This document shows positions 7,930 through 15,694 of a DNA stretch of 51,322 nucleotides, piece by piece. The notes below the pieces were generated by a model that did not search any database, was not told where the DNA came from, and was given only the letters and a program-made list of their open reading frames with translations. A program made the translations under genes and the position numbers. The stretch comes from a virus. The stretch spans positions 1 through 51,322 of the IMG/VR virus record IMGVR_UViG_3300028829_003568. The stretch is one strand, 5' to 3'. The first letter of the stretch is position 1. The number at the start of each line of letters is the position of its first letter.

Positions 7930-8076
7930 ATGACAAGACTATTAATAATAACAGGACCACAAGGAAGTGGTAATCACTTATTCAGTAAATGTTTAGCAGT
8001 ACACGAAGATGTACACGAAGATGTACAAGAATACTGGCTTGATGATGAAGTGCATAAAGCAGTAAATGAAAGTTAA
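7930..8076 (+). CDS. Truncated P-loop (sulfotransferase-like) protein
   Basis: The frame encodes 48 residues: MTRLLIITGPQGSGNHLFSK, with a P-loop-like GPQGSGNH motif at residues 9-16, then a short acidic stretch and a stop. From memory, marine phages carry full-length proteins of 200 or more residues with this opening, annotated as P-loop or sulfotransferase-like. Here everything after the first strand and helix is missing. The DNA gtacacgaagat is directly repeated at the point where the normal sequence should continue. It is probably a deletion remnant; a retained micro-protein is less likely. Confidence 0.5.
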   Translation: MTRLLIITGPQGSGNHLFSKCLAVHEDVHEDVQEYWLDDEVHKAVNES

Positions 8077-8088
8077 AGAGAGAATTAT

Positions 8089-8793
8089 ATGTTAGATGTT
8101 TTTATGTTAACATTCGGTGAACCCGAAGCTGATGACAATTTTGAAATACTAAAACAAAAAGCCCCACATGCCAAACGCATTGATAATGTGGAAGGATTAT
8201 TACAAGCACATCAGGCCGCGGCAGAAGAATCACGCACAGGTTATTTTTATGTATGTGATGCAGATGCAGTAATACAAGAGAACTTTGCATTTAAGTTTGA
8301 ACCTAGTGATAGACGAGAAACTTATCCAGGTGTAAAGGAAACAGAATGTGTGTTTACTTATCGTAGTCATAATCCAATTAATGATTTGATATATGGATAT
8401 GGAGGACTTAAACTATTTCCTAAGAAGAATTTACTAGCAGTAACAGAATTTAAAGTAGATATGACTACAAGTATTGGTGCAAAGTTTGTACCTAAGTTTG
8501 AGATTGCAAACACTACTGCATTCAATACAGATCCATTTAACACATGGCGTAGTGGATTTAGAGAGTGTACTAAGTTAGCAAGTAATATTATTGATCACAA
8601 CAAACAAGTTGATGATGCATACAGATTAGAAGTATGGTGTACACGTGGTGAAAACAGACGCTATGGTGATTATGCAATACTAGGTGCTCAACAAGGGCGA
8701 GACTTTGGAACGCACTATAAAGGTAATACAGAAGCATTACGTAAGATTAATGACTGGAATTGGTTAAAGGAAACATTTAATGAAGCACTCTGA
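8089..8793 (+). CDS. Glycosyltransferase-like (GT-A-type) protein
   Basis: The protein has 234 residues. An N-terminal alpha/beta start (MLDVFMLTFGEPEADDNFEI) is followed by FYVCDADAVI around residues 52-61, which looks like the DxD metal and nucleotide-sugar motif of GT-A glycosyltransferases. The remainder (RSHNPINDLIYGYGGLKLFP) is shared, from memory, with hypothetical proteins of marine T4-like phages. It overlaps the next gene by 14 nt. Glycosyl transfer is an inference from one motif; acceptor and sugar are unknown. Confidence 0.55.
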   Translation: MLDVFMLTFGEPEADDNFEILKQKAPHAKRIDNVEGLLQAHQAAAEESRTGYFYVCDADAVIQENFAFKFEPSDRRETYPGVKETECVFTYRSHNPINDLIYGYGGLKLFPKKNLLAVTEFKVDMTTSIGAKFVPKFEIANTTAFNTDPFNTWRSGFRECTKLASNIIDHNKQVDDAYRLEVWCTRGENRRYGDYAILGAQQGRDFGTHYKGNTEALRKINDWNWLKETFNEAL

Positions 8794-9715
8794 GTTTACA
8801 AGTAAGTTTCACTGGTTGAATGGACTAAGCGAATACTTTCGGGCTACTGGACAAGAAGAAAAGTACGAGCCAGTATTTAAAGCATTGTATCATCAAAACT
8901 ATTATCGTAAACGTGACATAATAATGAATATGATAGAAGGCAAATACGAAGGAATTGAAAAAGTTCCATATGAGTTGCGTAGAGCCTGGGTAAACATGCT
9001 TTTAAATGAACATATGGATGATGTAGAAGTAAAGACAGAACTCATTACTAGTTTAATTGCAACAGTGGCTGATGATGATTTTGTTAATAGAATTTGTAGA
9101 TTTATTGATTACTTTGTAGTTGATCATGCAACATCTTTATTACTTCCTGACTTAGGAGACTTTTTATCACGTGGACAAGTAAAGAGTAAAATTTGGTTAG
9201 CAACTGAACTTGCAAAATGTGTAGAAGGTAACTTAGGTAATGTAGTATTTTATGGTGGTTGGTATAATTTTGTAGCATACTTTTTATTCTCACAGTTTGA
9301 AGTAAACAAAATTTATACTGTTGATAACGATCCAAAAGTTATTCCTCCTACTGAATGTTTATACGAAAAAGAAGTTAGTGAAGGTAAGTTCAGTGCTATT
9401 ACACATGATGTTAACAAAATTAAATGGAATGGAAAGAGCATGATATGTAATGCTCATCATTCAGAACATGAAGAAAAAGTTCATATGGTCATTAATACAA
9501 GTTGCGAACATATGAATAACGAATGGTATGATAATTTACCAAGTGAAACGTTTGTTGTATTGCAAACAAATGATTACTTTAGTAATCCACAACATAGCAA
9601 CTGTGTTAAAGATTTAGAAGAAGCCAAAAACAAATATCCTATGCAAAGTATTATGTACGAAGGTGAATTAGATACTAATTTATATAATAGATTTATGTTA
9701 ATAGGTGTTAAGTAA
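8780..9715 (+). CDS. Putative SAM-dependent methyltransferase (marine phage type)
   Basis: The protein has 311 residues. The C-terminal half shows a Rossmann pattern: strand VVFYGGWYNF (about 155-165), acidic end of strand 2 in IYTVDNDPKV (about 179-188), and VINTSCEHMNNEWYDNLP followed by VLQTNDYFS. The N-terminal half is helical and resembles nothing I know. This organisation occurs in cyanophage proteins annotated as class I methyltransferases, although the glycine-rich loop is atypical. Substrate unknown. It lies in an operon with a glycosyltransferase-like gene. Confidence 0.5.
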   Translation: MKHSEFTSKFHWLNGLSEYFRATGQEEKYEPVFKALYHQNYYRKRDIIMNMIEGKYEGIEKVPYELRRAWVNMLLNEHMDDVEVKTELITSLIATVADDDFVNRICRFIDYFVVDHATSLLLPDLGDFLSRGQVKSKIWLATELAKCVEGNLGNVVFYGGWYNFVAYFLFSQFEVNKIYTVDNDPKVIPPTECLYEKEVSEGKFSAITHDVNKIKWNGKSMICNAHHSEHEEKVHMVINTSCEHMNNEWYDNLPSETFVVLQTNDYFSNPQHSNCVKDLEEAKNKYPMQSIMYEGELDTNLYNRFMLIGVK

Positions 9716-9966
9716 TGGAAGATGTAGTATACATAGAATTTGTTATGAATGATTTTACTGAACATTCTGAAATTGATGCGTGTTGTAAAATATCAGCAGA
9801 GCTAGGAGCAAAAGGATTAACATATGGTCCAGACTTTTGGTTTCATGAATCATACGAAGAAGATGAAACAATGATTCTCAAGTTTGGATTTATGGACAAG
9901 CATGAAGCTATGTTAGTTAAGTTATCGGGTGTACAACCATTACATGCAGCAAGAACATTACATTAA
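9715..9966 (+). CDS. Small protein with C-terminal AMLVKL motif
   Basis: The protein has 83 residues and starts on the last base of the previous stop codon. The C-terminal part, FGFMDKHEAMLVKLSGV, matches FEFVDERRAMLLKLKGI of the next gene, and related endings occur at 39320 and 46960. The two adjacent genes therefore look like tandem paralogues. Function unknown. Confidence 0.6.
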   Translation: MEDVVYIEFVMNDFTEHSEIDACCKISAELGAKGLTYGPDFWFHESYEEDETMILKFGFMDKHEAMLVKLSGVQPLHAARTLH

Positions 9967-9971
9967 ACATC

Positions 9972-10214
9972 ATGCCAGCAGTAATAAAGTTTTACACAGA
10001 CGAGTATACAAGTAACAAAGATATGTTTGCTACATATGATGCTATAGGAAACATATCATCAATACTAAGATCAGAAAATTTTGTATACGGAGTAGATGTT
10101 AGATTAGCAGAAGTATATTATAAAGAACAAAATGGTAGACAAATAATAGCATTTGAATTTGTAGATGAAAGACGAGCTATGCTATTAAAACTAAAAGGAA
10201 TTCACAATGGATAG
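9972..10214 (+). CDS. Small protein, paralogue of the preceding gene
   Basis: The 80-residue protein has the same pattern as its neighbour: an N-terminal strand, a helix (NKDMFATYDAIGNISSIL), a strand pair around YGVDVRLAEVYY, then F-x-F-x-D-x2-RAMLLKLKG at the C-terminus. It overlaps the next gene by 8 nt. Function unknown; a small alpha/beta domain duplicated in tandem. Confidence 0.6.
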   Translation: MPAVIKFYTDEYTSNKDMFATYDAIGNISSILRSENFVYGVDVRLAEVYYKEQNGRQIIAFEFVDERRAMLLKLKGIHNG

Positions 10215-10422
10215 AAAAGTATTACAACTTTTATTAGTAAACTATAACAACATAAATAATGCAATGACTAAACCTTGTGCAGAGAAATCAAAGTTTGAGA
10301 AACTAATTATAGAAACACATAATAAGCTACAAGCATTGCCACCTGAGGTAGTTTATTCTAATGGAATGACTGCAATGGAGTTTGCAAAAGATTTAGCACA
10401 AAAGGCCAATAACAATGGATAA
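10207..10422 (+). CDS. Small hypothetical helical protein
   Basis: The frame has 71 residues and begins inside the end of the previous gene (AAAGGAATTCACAATGG places an SD-like AAAGGA before the ATG). It overlaps the next gene by 8 nt. Predicted mostly helical with no recognisable motif. Its support comes from tight coupling to both neighbours. Confidence 0.55.
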   Translation: MDRKVLQLLLVNYNNINNAMTKPCAEKSKFEKLIIETHNKLQALPPEVVYSNGMTAMEFAKDLAQKANNNG

Positions 10423-10660
10423 AGAATTATGGAATGTAATACTTGATGGATTCTCATTACGAGAGTTACAAACAGAAGCCGCTCGTGCTATAAGCACTAT
10501 GAAGGCTGATAATAATAGTATTCATAAATTTAATAAAGTAGCACACCACAATAGCCAATTATGGTACAGAGCAGTTATTATTCATTATTGCGAAGAGCAT
10601 GGTGGTTTTCCTAGCGAAATGGGTCCAGGAAAAGATGTAAAATTAATAATGGAGGAGTAA
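10415..10660 (+). CDS. Small hypothetical protein
   Basis: The 81-residue protein is predicted helical, with a conserved-looking C-terminal stretch YCEEHGGFPSEMGPGKD. It overlaps both neighbours (8 nt upstream, 1 nt downstream), which supports translation. I do not recognise a family. Confidence 0.55.
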   Translation: MDKELWNVILDGFSLRELQTEAARAISTMKADNNSIHKFNKVAHHNSQLWYRAVIIHYCEEHGGFPSEMGPGKDVKLIMEE

Positions 10661-10986
10661 TGTTAGTAAAAATAAAAGACATAGGCGGAGAACTAATTAA
10701 AGATAACAGTACCTATACACTAAAAGACAATACACACTTAAATAATTTAGTTGTTAGTTCAACAGATTTAAAACCTTACCAAAGCACAAACGGTCATACA
10801 CACCCTGGACAAGAAGAAGTATATTATTTTGTAAAGGGTGCAGGAACTATGTACTTAGATAATGTTCCTAGATTTGTAGAAGCAGGCGATGTAGTACTAA
10901 TAGAAGATGGAGTACACCACAGAGTTAGTTGCGGTCCAGAAGGACTATACTTTGTATGTGTATTTGATGGAAAGAGATCACATTAA
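10660..10986 (+). CDS. Cupin-domain protein
   Basis: The protein has 108 residues with a single cupin fold. Motif 1 is THPGQEEVYYFVKGAGTMYLD (about 46-66), with His and Glu in metal-ligand positions; motif 2 is EAGDVVLIEDGVHHRV (about 71-86), with the third His. These residues suggest a metal-binding cupin such as a sugar isomerase-like or small dioxygenase-like enzyme. It sits between small hypothetical genes and a radical SAM operon. Fold is secure, reaction unknown. Confidence 0.8.
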   Translation: MLVKIKDIGGELIKDNSTYTLKDNTHLNNLVVSSTDLKPYQSTNGHTHPGQEEVYYFVKGAGTMYLDNVPRFVEAGDVVLIEDGVHHRVSCGPEGLYFVCVFDGKRSH

Positions 10987-11339
10987 TGGAATTATTATTA
11001 ACTAACATAATTTATGTTGGGTACAGATTATTAGTAACTGCACATATTGTAAAATTCTTTAATAAATATATGTTCTACTCGGCCGCAGTTTTAATAGCGG
11101 CACAAGTAAGTTTTTTATATGATGGTGGAATATTTGCTTGGTTCTTTCAAGCACAAGTATTACCTTCAATGGACGAGCTTATACAAGCCAACGTATTATA
11201 CACACTTAGAGTAGGAATAGCATGGGCATTTATATATTGGTTGTGGCAGATAAGAAAACTTAATTATTATCTAGCAGTGTTTATTGGAGCAGAAGCAACC
11301 TTTATAGTTGACTATTTTATATTTGATGGAGTATTTTAA
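10986..11339 (+). CDS. Small multi-pass membrane protein
   Basis: The 117-residue protein has about three to four hydrophobic segments (around 1-20, 25-45, 75-92 and 97-115), with a loop rich in aromatic residues. It shares a stop/start base with the cupin gene before it and with the radical SAM gene after it, so it is translationally coupled to both. No family recognised. Confidence 0.65.
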   Translation: MELLLTNIIYVGYRLLVTAHIVKFFNKYMFYSAAVLIAAQVSFLYDGGIFAWFFQAQVLPSMDELIQANVLYTLRVGIAWAFIYWLWQIRKLNYYLAVFIGAEATFIVDYFIFDGVF

Positions 11340-12373
11340 TGTATGAATATAAACAAATTAACGAAGTACACTTAGAAGTCACACAACGTTGTAATGCAAG
11401 TTGTCCAATGTGTGACCGTAATGAAAATGGCGGACCAGTTAATCAGCATATTAAAAATAACTTACAAGAACTAACATTAGATGATTGTATAGATATATTC
11501 CCACATGATTTTATTGCACAACTAAAGACAATGTATATGTGTGGTAACTTAGGTGATCCTATTAGTGCTATGAACACAAACGCAGGTGCAAGAGATCCAG
11601 AATGGTGGGCCGAAGTTGCTAAAGTAATTGGCCGTAATGGTTGTGTTATTTTTAGTGTAGATGGACTAGAAGAAACTAATCACTTATACAGACAAGGCGT
11701 ACAGTGGGATAAAGTAGAGCGTAACATGAAAGCATTTATTGCCGCAGGTGGTAGAGCTAGATGGGATTATCTAATATTTGAACACAGTGAATGTGATGTA
11801 GAACGTGCTGAACAGCTCGCTAAGGAGTGGGGTGTTGAACGCTTTATGAAAAAGAAAACAGGCCGCTTCATTAATGCAAACAGTGAAAAGAAAGAAACAC
11901 ACCAAGCAAAGAATCGCAAAGGTGCTGACATGCAACAACTTGCTAAACCTAAAAAAGCAGAGCATCAGAACCTAGCATTATTAAAACAAGAAGAGATTGA
12001 AAAAACATACGGCAGTATGATGGATTATTACAATCAAGCCACAGTAAAATGCAAAGTAGCAGGCAAGGATACTAAAAGTATTTTTATTACCGCAGAAGGA
12101 TTAGTTATGCCTTGTTGTTGGACTGCTGGTCGTATGTACAAATGGTGGCACAGTGATCCTAAAGTAGAACAGATATGGGACTTCATAGATGCAGCAGGAG
12201 GCAAGGATGGAATTAGTGCTAAAGTAAATGGCATTGAAGGTGTGTTTGCTAGTGGCATTATGAAAGACATACAACGCAGTTGGGCATTCAATAGTATCAA
12301 AGAAGGCAAGCTAGGTGTATGTGCTCAGAAGTGTGGAACAGAGTTTGATCCTTATGCTGAGCAGTTTAAATGA
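11339..12373 (+). CDS. Radical SAM enzyme with SPASM domain
   Basis: The 344-residue protein has the radical SAM motif C18-x3-C22-x2-C25 near its N-terminus, then the expected CGNLGDP (GGEP-like) segment and SVDGLEETNHLYRQ. A C-terminal SPASM part contains CKVAGKDTK, LVMPCCWTAG and CAQKCGT. SPASM enzymes use extra iron-sulfur clusters and usually modify peptides or proteins. This is the intact counterpart of the two split genes at 28.6-30.7 kb. The stop overlaps the start of the SGNH-like gene (ATGA). Substrate unknown. Confidence 0.85.
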   Translation: MYEYKQINEVHLEVTQRCNASCPMCDRNENGGPVNQHIKNNLQELTLDDCIDIFPHDFIAQLKTMYMCGNLGDPISAMNTNAGARDPEWWAEVAKVIGRNGCVIFSVDGLEETNHLYRQGVQWDKVERNMKAFIAAGGRARWDYLIFEHSECDVERAEQLAKEWGVERFMKKKTGRFINANSEKKETHQAKNRKGADMQQLAKPKKAEHQNLALLKQEEIEKTYGSMMDYYNQATVKCKVAGKDTKSIFITAEGLVMPCCWTAGRMYKWWHSDPKVEQIWDFIDAAGGKDGISAKVNGIEGVFASGIMKDIQRSWAFNSIKEGKLGVCAQKCGTEFDPYAEQFK

Positions 12374-13083
12374 AAACATTGTTAACATTGGGATGTAGTT
12401 TAGCACCACCGTATAACAAAGAACTAAGTAATTATTGGACATCACATGTAGGAAAACTGTTTGATAAACACGACCACTATAACTTTGGCGGCGGCGGCAA
12501 TCAAATGTTATTAGATTGTATAGATGAATATCTTCTCACACATTCAGCAGATAATTTAACAATATTATATCAGATGACAGGTATGACTAGAGCAGGTGGA
12601 CTTTATAATTTAAAAGAATATCCGCAAGACTTAGCACAACACGTAAAAGGGAGACATCAACCAGAAGGTAGTTGGGACGATTGGAATGGTGTATTTGGAA
12701 AACAACATATAATATGGACTGACCAACATTCTGTTGTTAAAGATGAAATAAGAAATCCCACAACAATGATAACCAGAGTAGTAAGCAAGTTATGTTTATT
12801 AGCAAAAGCAGGCATCCAGGTATACACATTCAGAGGCTGGTCGGGTATATTAGAAAATGAGACCTACTCTACAAATAAATCAGATTATAAATGGGAACAA
12901 ATAAAAAACATTCTTAATCAAAATAACGTAAACTGCATAGATGAACCATATGTTGACTGGTGTGTAAAAAATGACAAAGAATTTATAGACGACTGGCATC
13001 CAAAAGGAAGTGGTTCTCGAGATTATGCAGATGAATTTATTATTCCATTAATAAAAGCAAACAATATAAATACAAACACATGA
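12370..13083 (+). CDS. SGNH-hydrolase-like protein
   Basis: The 237-residue protein has landmarks of the SGNH/GDSL fold: block I GCS with the candidate nucleophile Ser10, GGGGNQ (40-45) for the Gly/Asn oxyanion blocks, and a C-terminal D207-D-W-H210 as the Asp/His block V. Relatives act as esterases or acyltransferases on sugars and lipids. It is coupled to the radical SAM gene (ATGA overlap) and to the next gene (4-nt overlap). Substrate unknown. A second SGNH-like protein is encoded at 38085. Confidence 0.65.
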   Translation: MKTLLTLGCSLAPPYNKELSNYWTSHVGKLFDKHDHYNFGGGGNQMLLDCIDEYLLTHSADNLTILYQMTGMTRAGGLYNLKEYPQDLAQHVKGRHQPEGSWDDWNGVFGKQHIIWTDQHSVVKDEIRNPTTMITRVVSKLCLLAKAGIQVYTFRGWSGILENETYSTNKSDYKWEQIKNILNQNNVNCIDEPYVDWCVKNDKEFIDDWHPKGSGSRDYADEFIIPLIKANNINTNT

Positions 13084-13430
13084 TAGAACTATTTCTCAAT
13101 GCAATACCTAATGTTTTGGCCGCGATGTTGGTTGGAACAACCGCTGGCGGATTAGTACAAGCATGCGAAGAAGATATTCCTAAACTAACAAGACTTAAAT
13201 CGAGATTAACGGAAGTTATGATTGAAAGAGAAGTAGAAGAAGATATACAAAATGCCTTTTGGGCATCGTATGATAATGCATACACTAAAGAAAAAGATAT
13301 AACATTACCTTGCGAAGAAGCCTTAATTGCATTAGGCAGTTCAAAAGAAGAAGTAGACGAAATTCTCAAAGACGCAAGTGCTGAAACTAGAGATGAGAAT
13401 AAAGTAATAATAGATCAGAGGCATCGTTAA
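13080..13430 (+). CDS. Hypothetical protein with N-terminal hydrophobic segment
   Basis: The 116-residue protein has one hydrophobic N-terminal stretch (about 5-28, VLAAMLVGTTAGGLV) followed by a charged helical region. It starts within the last codons of the SGNH-like gene and ends directly before the radical SAM remnant at 13431. No family recognised. Confidence 0.55.
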   Translation: MIELFLNAIPNVLAAMLVGTTAGGLVQACEEDIPKLTRLKSRLTEVMIEREVEEDIQNAFWASYDNAYTKEKDITLPCEEALIALGSSKEEVDEILKDASAETRDENKVIIDQRHR

Positions 13431-13669
13431 ATGAGTAATAATAGACCAGCCTGTTATGCTCCATGGGTTACTAGATATGAATGGTCTAATGGAAATATTA
13501 CACCTTGTTGTGAGTGGAAAACCCAAGGAAGTGACAACGGTGCAGATGTAATCAAAACAACAGAAAATATGTCATTGGAGGATAGCTTTAATCATCCTGG
13601 CATGGAAATAGTTTTGTAGATGCATTTCCTGAATTTGAAGATTTTTATAACAATATCTCTATCAAATAA
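13431..13669 (+). pseudogene. Decayed radical SAM/twitch-domain gene remnant
   Basis: The first 62 codons carry CYAPWVTRYEWSNG and TPCCEW, the opening of the twitch/SPASM-type radical SAM proteins; compare CILPWIHL and RVCC of the gene at 50306. They stop at TAG 13617-13619. Immediately after, in another frame, comes a coding-like tail FVDAFPEFEDFYNNISIK that stops at 13669. The radical SAM core that should lie between is absent. The most likely history is a large internal deletion that fused the first and last parts of a gene out of frame. The 62-residue ORF might still be translated. Confidence 0.55.
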
Positions 13670-13678
13670 GCATTTATA

Positions 13679-13711
13679 TAGGTTGACAAACCTACTATAA
13701 TCACGTATAAT
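13679..13711 (+). promoter_or_regulatory. Sigma70 promoter with palindromic -35 operator
   Basis: TTGACA (13683-13688), a 17-nt spacer and a perfect TATAAT (13706-13711). The -35 hexamer lies inside the perfect inverted repeat TAGGTT-GACA-AACCTA (13679-13694), a likely repressor or activator site. Transcription would start near 13718, ahead of the gene at 13751. Confidence 0.85.
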
Positions 13712-13750
13712 TTACTTAACAATAACATAAAAATCGGAGTAATACGCTAA

Positions 13751-14260
13751 ATGGACTTACACTTAGCAGAGCAATCGTTTGCAAAAGACTATAAAAGTTG
13801 GAATAACTATTATAATTACATGCTCACGGCATTCTACGTTACAAGAATCTCAAAACAATGTGCGAGATTTAAACAACGATTTCCAGATAATGTAAACTGG
13901 CAGGCTTTATACACAGATAAGTTTGTGTTGACTAATGAATCAACACGAGCTACAATGGGAAGAAATGTTACTGATACGCATTTTGTAGAAGATACATATT
14001 ATAATATAGCAAAGTACATACATGATCATCCGGAAGACAATAAACAATCAATTATAAATTACTTAGCACACGAGCATAGATGCATACCTAAAGCATTCGC
14101 TATGCAATACATTATTGGTGCGATGGAGGCATCAGATTTAGAAACATTGCAGAAATGTATTAATAAAGTAAGAACTATACATTGGGGCGATGCTTACACT
14201 AATAATTGGGAAGTAGCAGATGGCAAAGATAAATTGAAAGTATTTGGATTAAACGAATGA
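13751..14260 (+). CDS. Hypothetical helical protein
   Basis: The 169-residue protein is predicted largely helical, with several Tyr/Trp-rich patches (KSWNNYYNYMLTAFYV) and a conserved-looking C-terminal part (TIHWGDAYTNNWEV). It is the first gene after the 13683 promoter and overlaps the exonuclease by 4 nt. I do not recognise it. Being first in a strong-promoter unit suggests early expression. Confidence 0.6.
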   Translation: MDLHLAEQSFAKDYKSWNNYYNYMLTAFYVTRISKQCARFKQRFPDNVNWQALYTDKFVLTNESTRATMGRNVTDTHFVEDTYYNIAKYIHDHPEDNKQSIINYLAHEHRCIPKAFAMQYIIGAMEASDLETLQKCINKVRTIHWGDAYTNNWEVADGKDKLKVFGLNE

Positions 14261-14796
14261 CAACACACGCAATGATTGATTTGGAAACATTAGGCACTGG
14301 TCCTGAATGTGTAGTATTAACTATTGGTGGTGTTAAGTTTAATCCAAATGCAATTAGCGAACATTGGGAAGAATTTTACTACAGATTTGAAGTAGACGAA
14401 CAATTAGAAAAAGGCAGAACTACGCAAGAGAGCACACTTGAGTGGTGGGGTAAACAAGAAGCAAGTGTACGTGAAGAAGCATTAGGTGATCAAAATCGTA
14501 CACCAGTATTAGAAGTATTACAAGCACTAAACAAATGGTGTGTTAGTGCAGATACTATTTGGTGTCAAGGTCCTGCATTTGATATAGTTATATTAGAAAA
14601 TCTACTTAAACAATATAATCATCACACACCGTGGCCGTTTTGGAAGATACGAGATAGCAGAACACTATTTGGCATTATGCCAGTAGATCCACGCAAAGCA
14701 ATTGACTTTGCGGCTCATAATGCATTGGAAGACTGTAAGGTCCAAGCATTATGTGTACAACAAACAATCCAACAATTGGGTTTAACACTAAAATAA
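14257..14796 (+). CDS. dexA: DexA-like DEDD 3'-5' exonuclease
   Basis: The 179-residue protein has the DEDDh pattern: D8 and E10 in MIDLETLG, a middle Asp in GPAFDIVILE, and H154 with D159 in HNALEDCKVQ. The surrounding sequence matches the phage DexA / Rv2179c-like exonuclease family rather than DnaQ. In T4, DexA is a 3'-5' exonuclease involved in DNA metabolism. The length is a little shorter than T4 DexA. The gene overlaps its upstream neighbour by ATGA. The assignment to the family is firm; DNA versus RNA specificity is not. Confidence 0.8.
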   Translation: MTTHAMIDLETLGTGPECVVLTIGGVKFNPNAISEHWEEFYYRFEVDEQLEKGRTTQESTLEWWGKQEASVREEALGDQNRTPVLEVLQALNKWCVSADTIWCQGPAFDIVILENLLKQYNHHTPWPFWKIRDSRTLFGIMPVDPRKAIDFAAHNALEDCKVQALCVQQTIQQLGLTLK

Positions 14797-14807
14797 AGGA
14801 AATAACA

Positions 14808-15582
14808 ATGGCAGAAATGACAGAGCAACAAATTCTAAATGCAAAAGCAAAAGCTGATGCAGGAACAGAAGTAACAGATACAAGTGCAAGTGCCCAAGCA
14901 GAAGCTAACGCAAGTGCAGTTGCTACACGCCGAAGCAGGTGCAAGTGCAGGTGTATCAGGCGGAAACGCAAGTGCAGAAGCAGGCGTTGAAGTAGGTGCA
15001 AGTGCAGGTGTAAATGCATCATCGGAATCAGATCTAGGTGGTGGAGTTACAAGTACAACAGAAGCAAACGCAGGTGCAGAAACATATGCAAAAGCAGGCG
15101 TTGGTGGATCAGTAGGCAAAGATGGTGCTGAAGGTCATGCAGGTGCAATTGCAGGTGCAAGTGTAGGAGCAGGTGCAAGTACAGGAGTATATGACGAAAG
15201 CGGTAACGGTGCTGAAGTTGGTGCAGGTGTTAGTGTTGGTGCTCAAGTAGGTGCTAATGTTAGCGGTGGTGCAACTATGGATGACGGAGTAGCAACAATT
15301 GGTGTAGATGGCAAAGTAGCACTATTGGCAGGTGTTGATGTTGATGCAAGTGTATCAGTTGATACTAAGCCAGCACAAGAGTTTGTAGAAGATTCAGCAA
15401 ATTCAGTTGCAAACACTGTAACAAATGATGCAAACACTGTAGCAAAAGAAACAACTAAAGCTGCAAATACTGTAGCAAAAGAAACAACTAAGGCTGCAGA
15501 CACTGTATCAAATGCAGGCAGTAAAGCTGTAGACACAATAACAAAGCCTTTTAAGAAAATCAAAAAGCCAAAGTGGCTATAA
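14808..15582 (+). CDS. Ala/Gly-rich repetitive protein interrupted by a +1 frameshift
   Basis: A good start (AAAGGA then ATG 14808) opens MAEMTEQQILNAKAKA and a stretch alternating Ala/Ser. This frame then runs into Arg/Cys-rich nonsense and stops at 14990. The Ala/Gly pattern continues without a break in the +1 frame from about 14929 to TAA 15582. Joined, the product would be about 257 residues: an N-terminal helix, a long region of alternating small residues (beta-strand-like), two 11-residue amphipathic repeats (NTVAKETTKAA) and a basic end KPFKKIKKPKWL. The cause could be a mutation, a sequencing error or programmed +1 shifting; no stop codon sits at the junction. Function unknown. Confidence 0.6.
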
Positions 15583-15636
15583 CATGAAACAAATATTAGA
15601 GAATATCAATTTTAAAGCCATAAAATGCCTTTTTAC

Positions 15637-15665
15637 TTGACATTTTCTAAATACTATTATACAAT
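15637..15665 (+). promoter_or_regulatory. Sigma70 promoter of the sliding-clamp gene, with embedded late-like box
   Basis: TTGACA (15637-15642), a 17-nt spacer and TACAAT (15660-15665). The spacer contains TCTAAATACT (15646-15655), which also occurs upstream of queD at 32019 and resembles the T4 late box. Early and late control may therefore overlap. The leader ends with AGGAG and two overlapping ATGs. Confidence 0.75.
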
Positions 15666-15694
15666 AACAGTTAATCAATTAGGAGAAATATGAT

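Noticed and set aside
14835-15563. Minus-strand ORFs (14675-15022, 14835-15119, 15243-15563) opposite the Ala/Gly-rich gene
   Set aside because: They mirror its repetitive composition and lack starts with ribosome sites.
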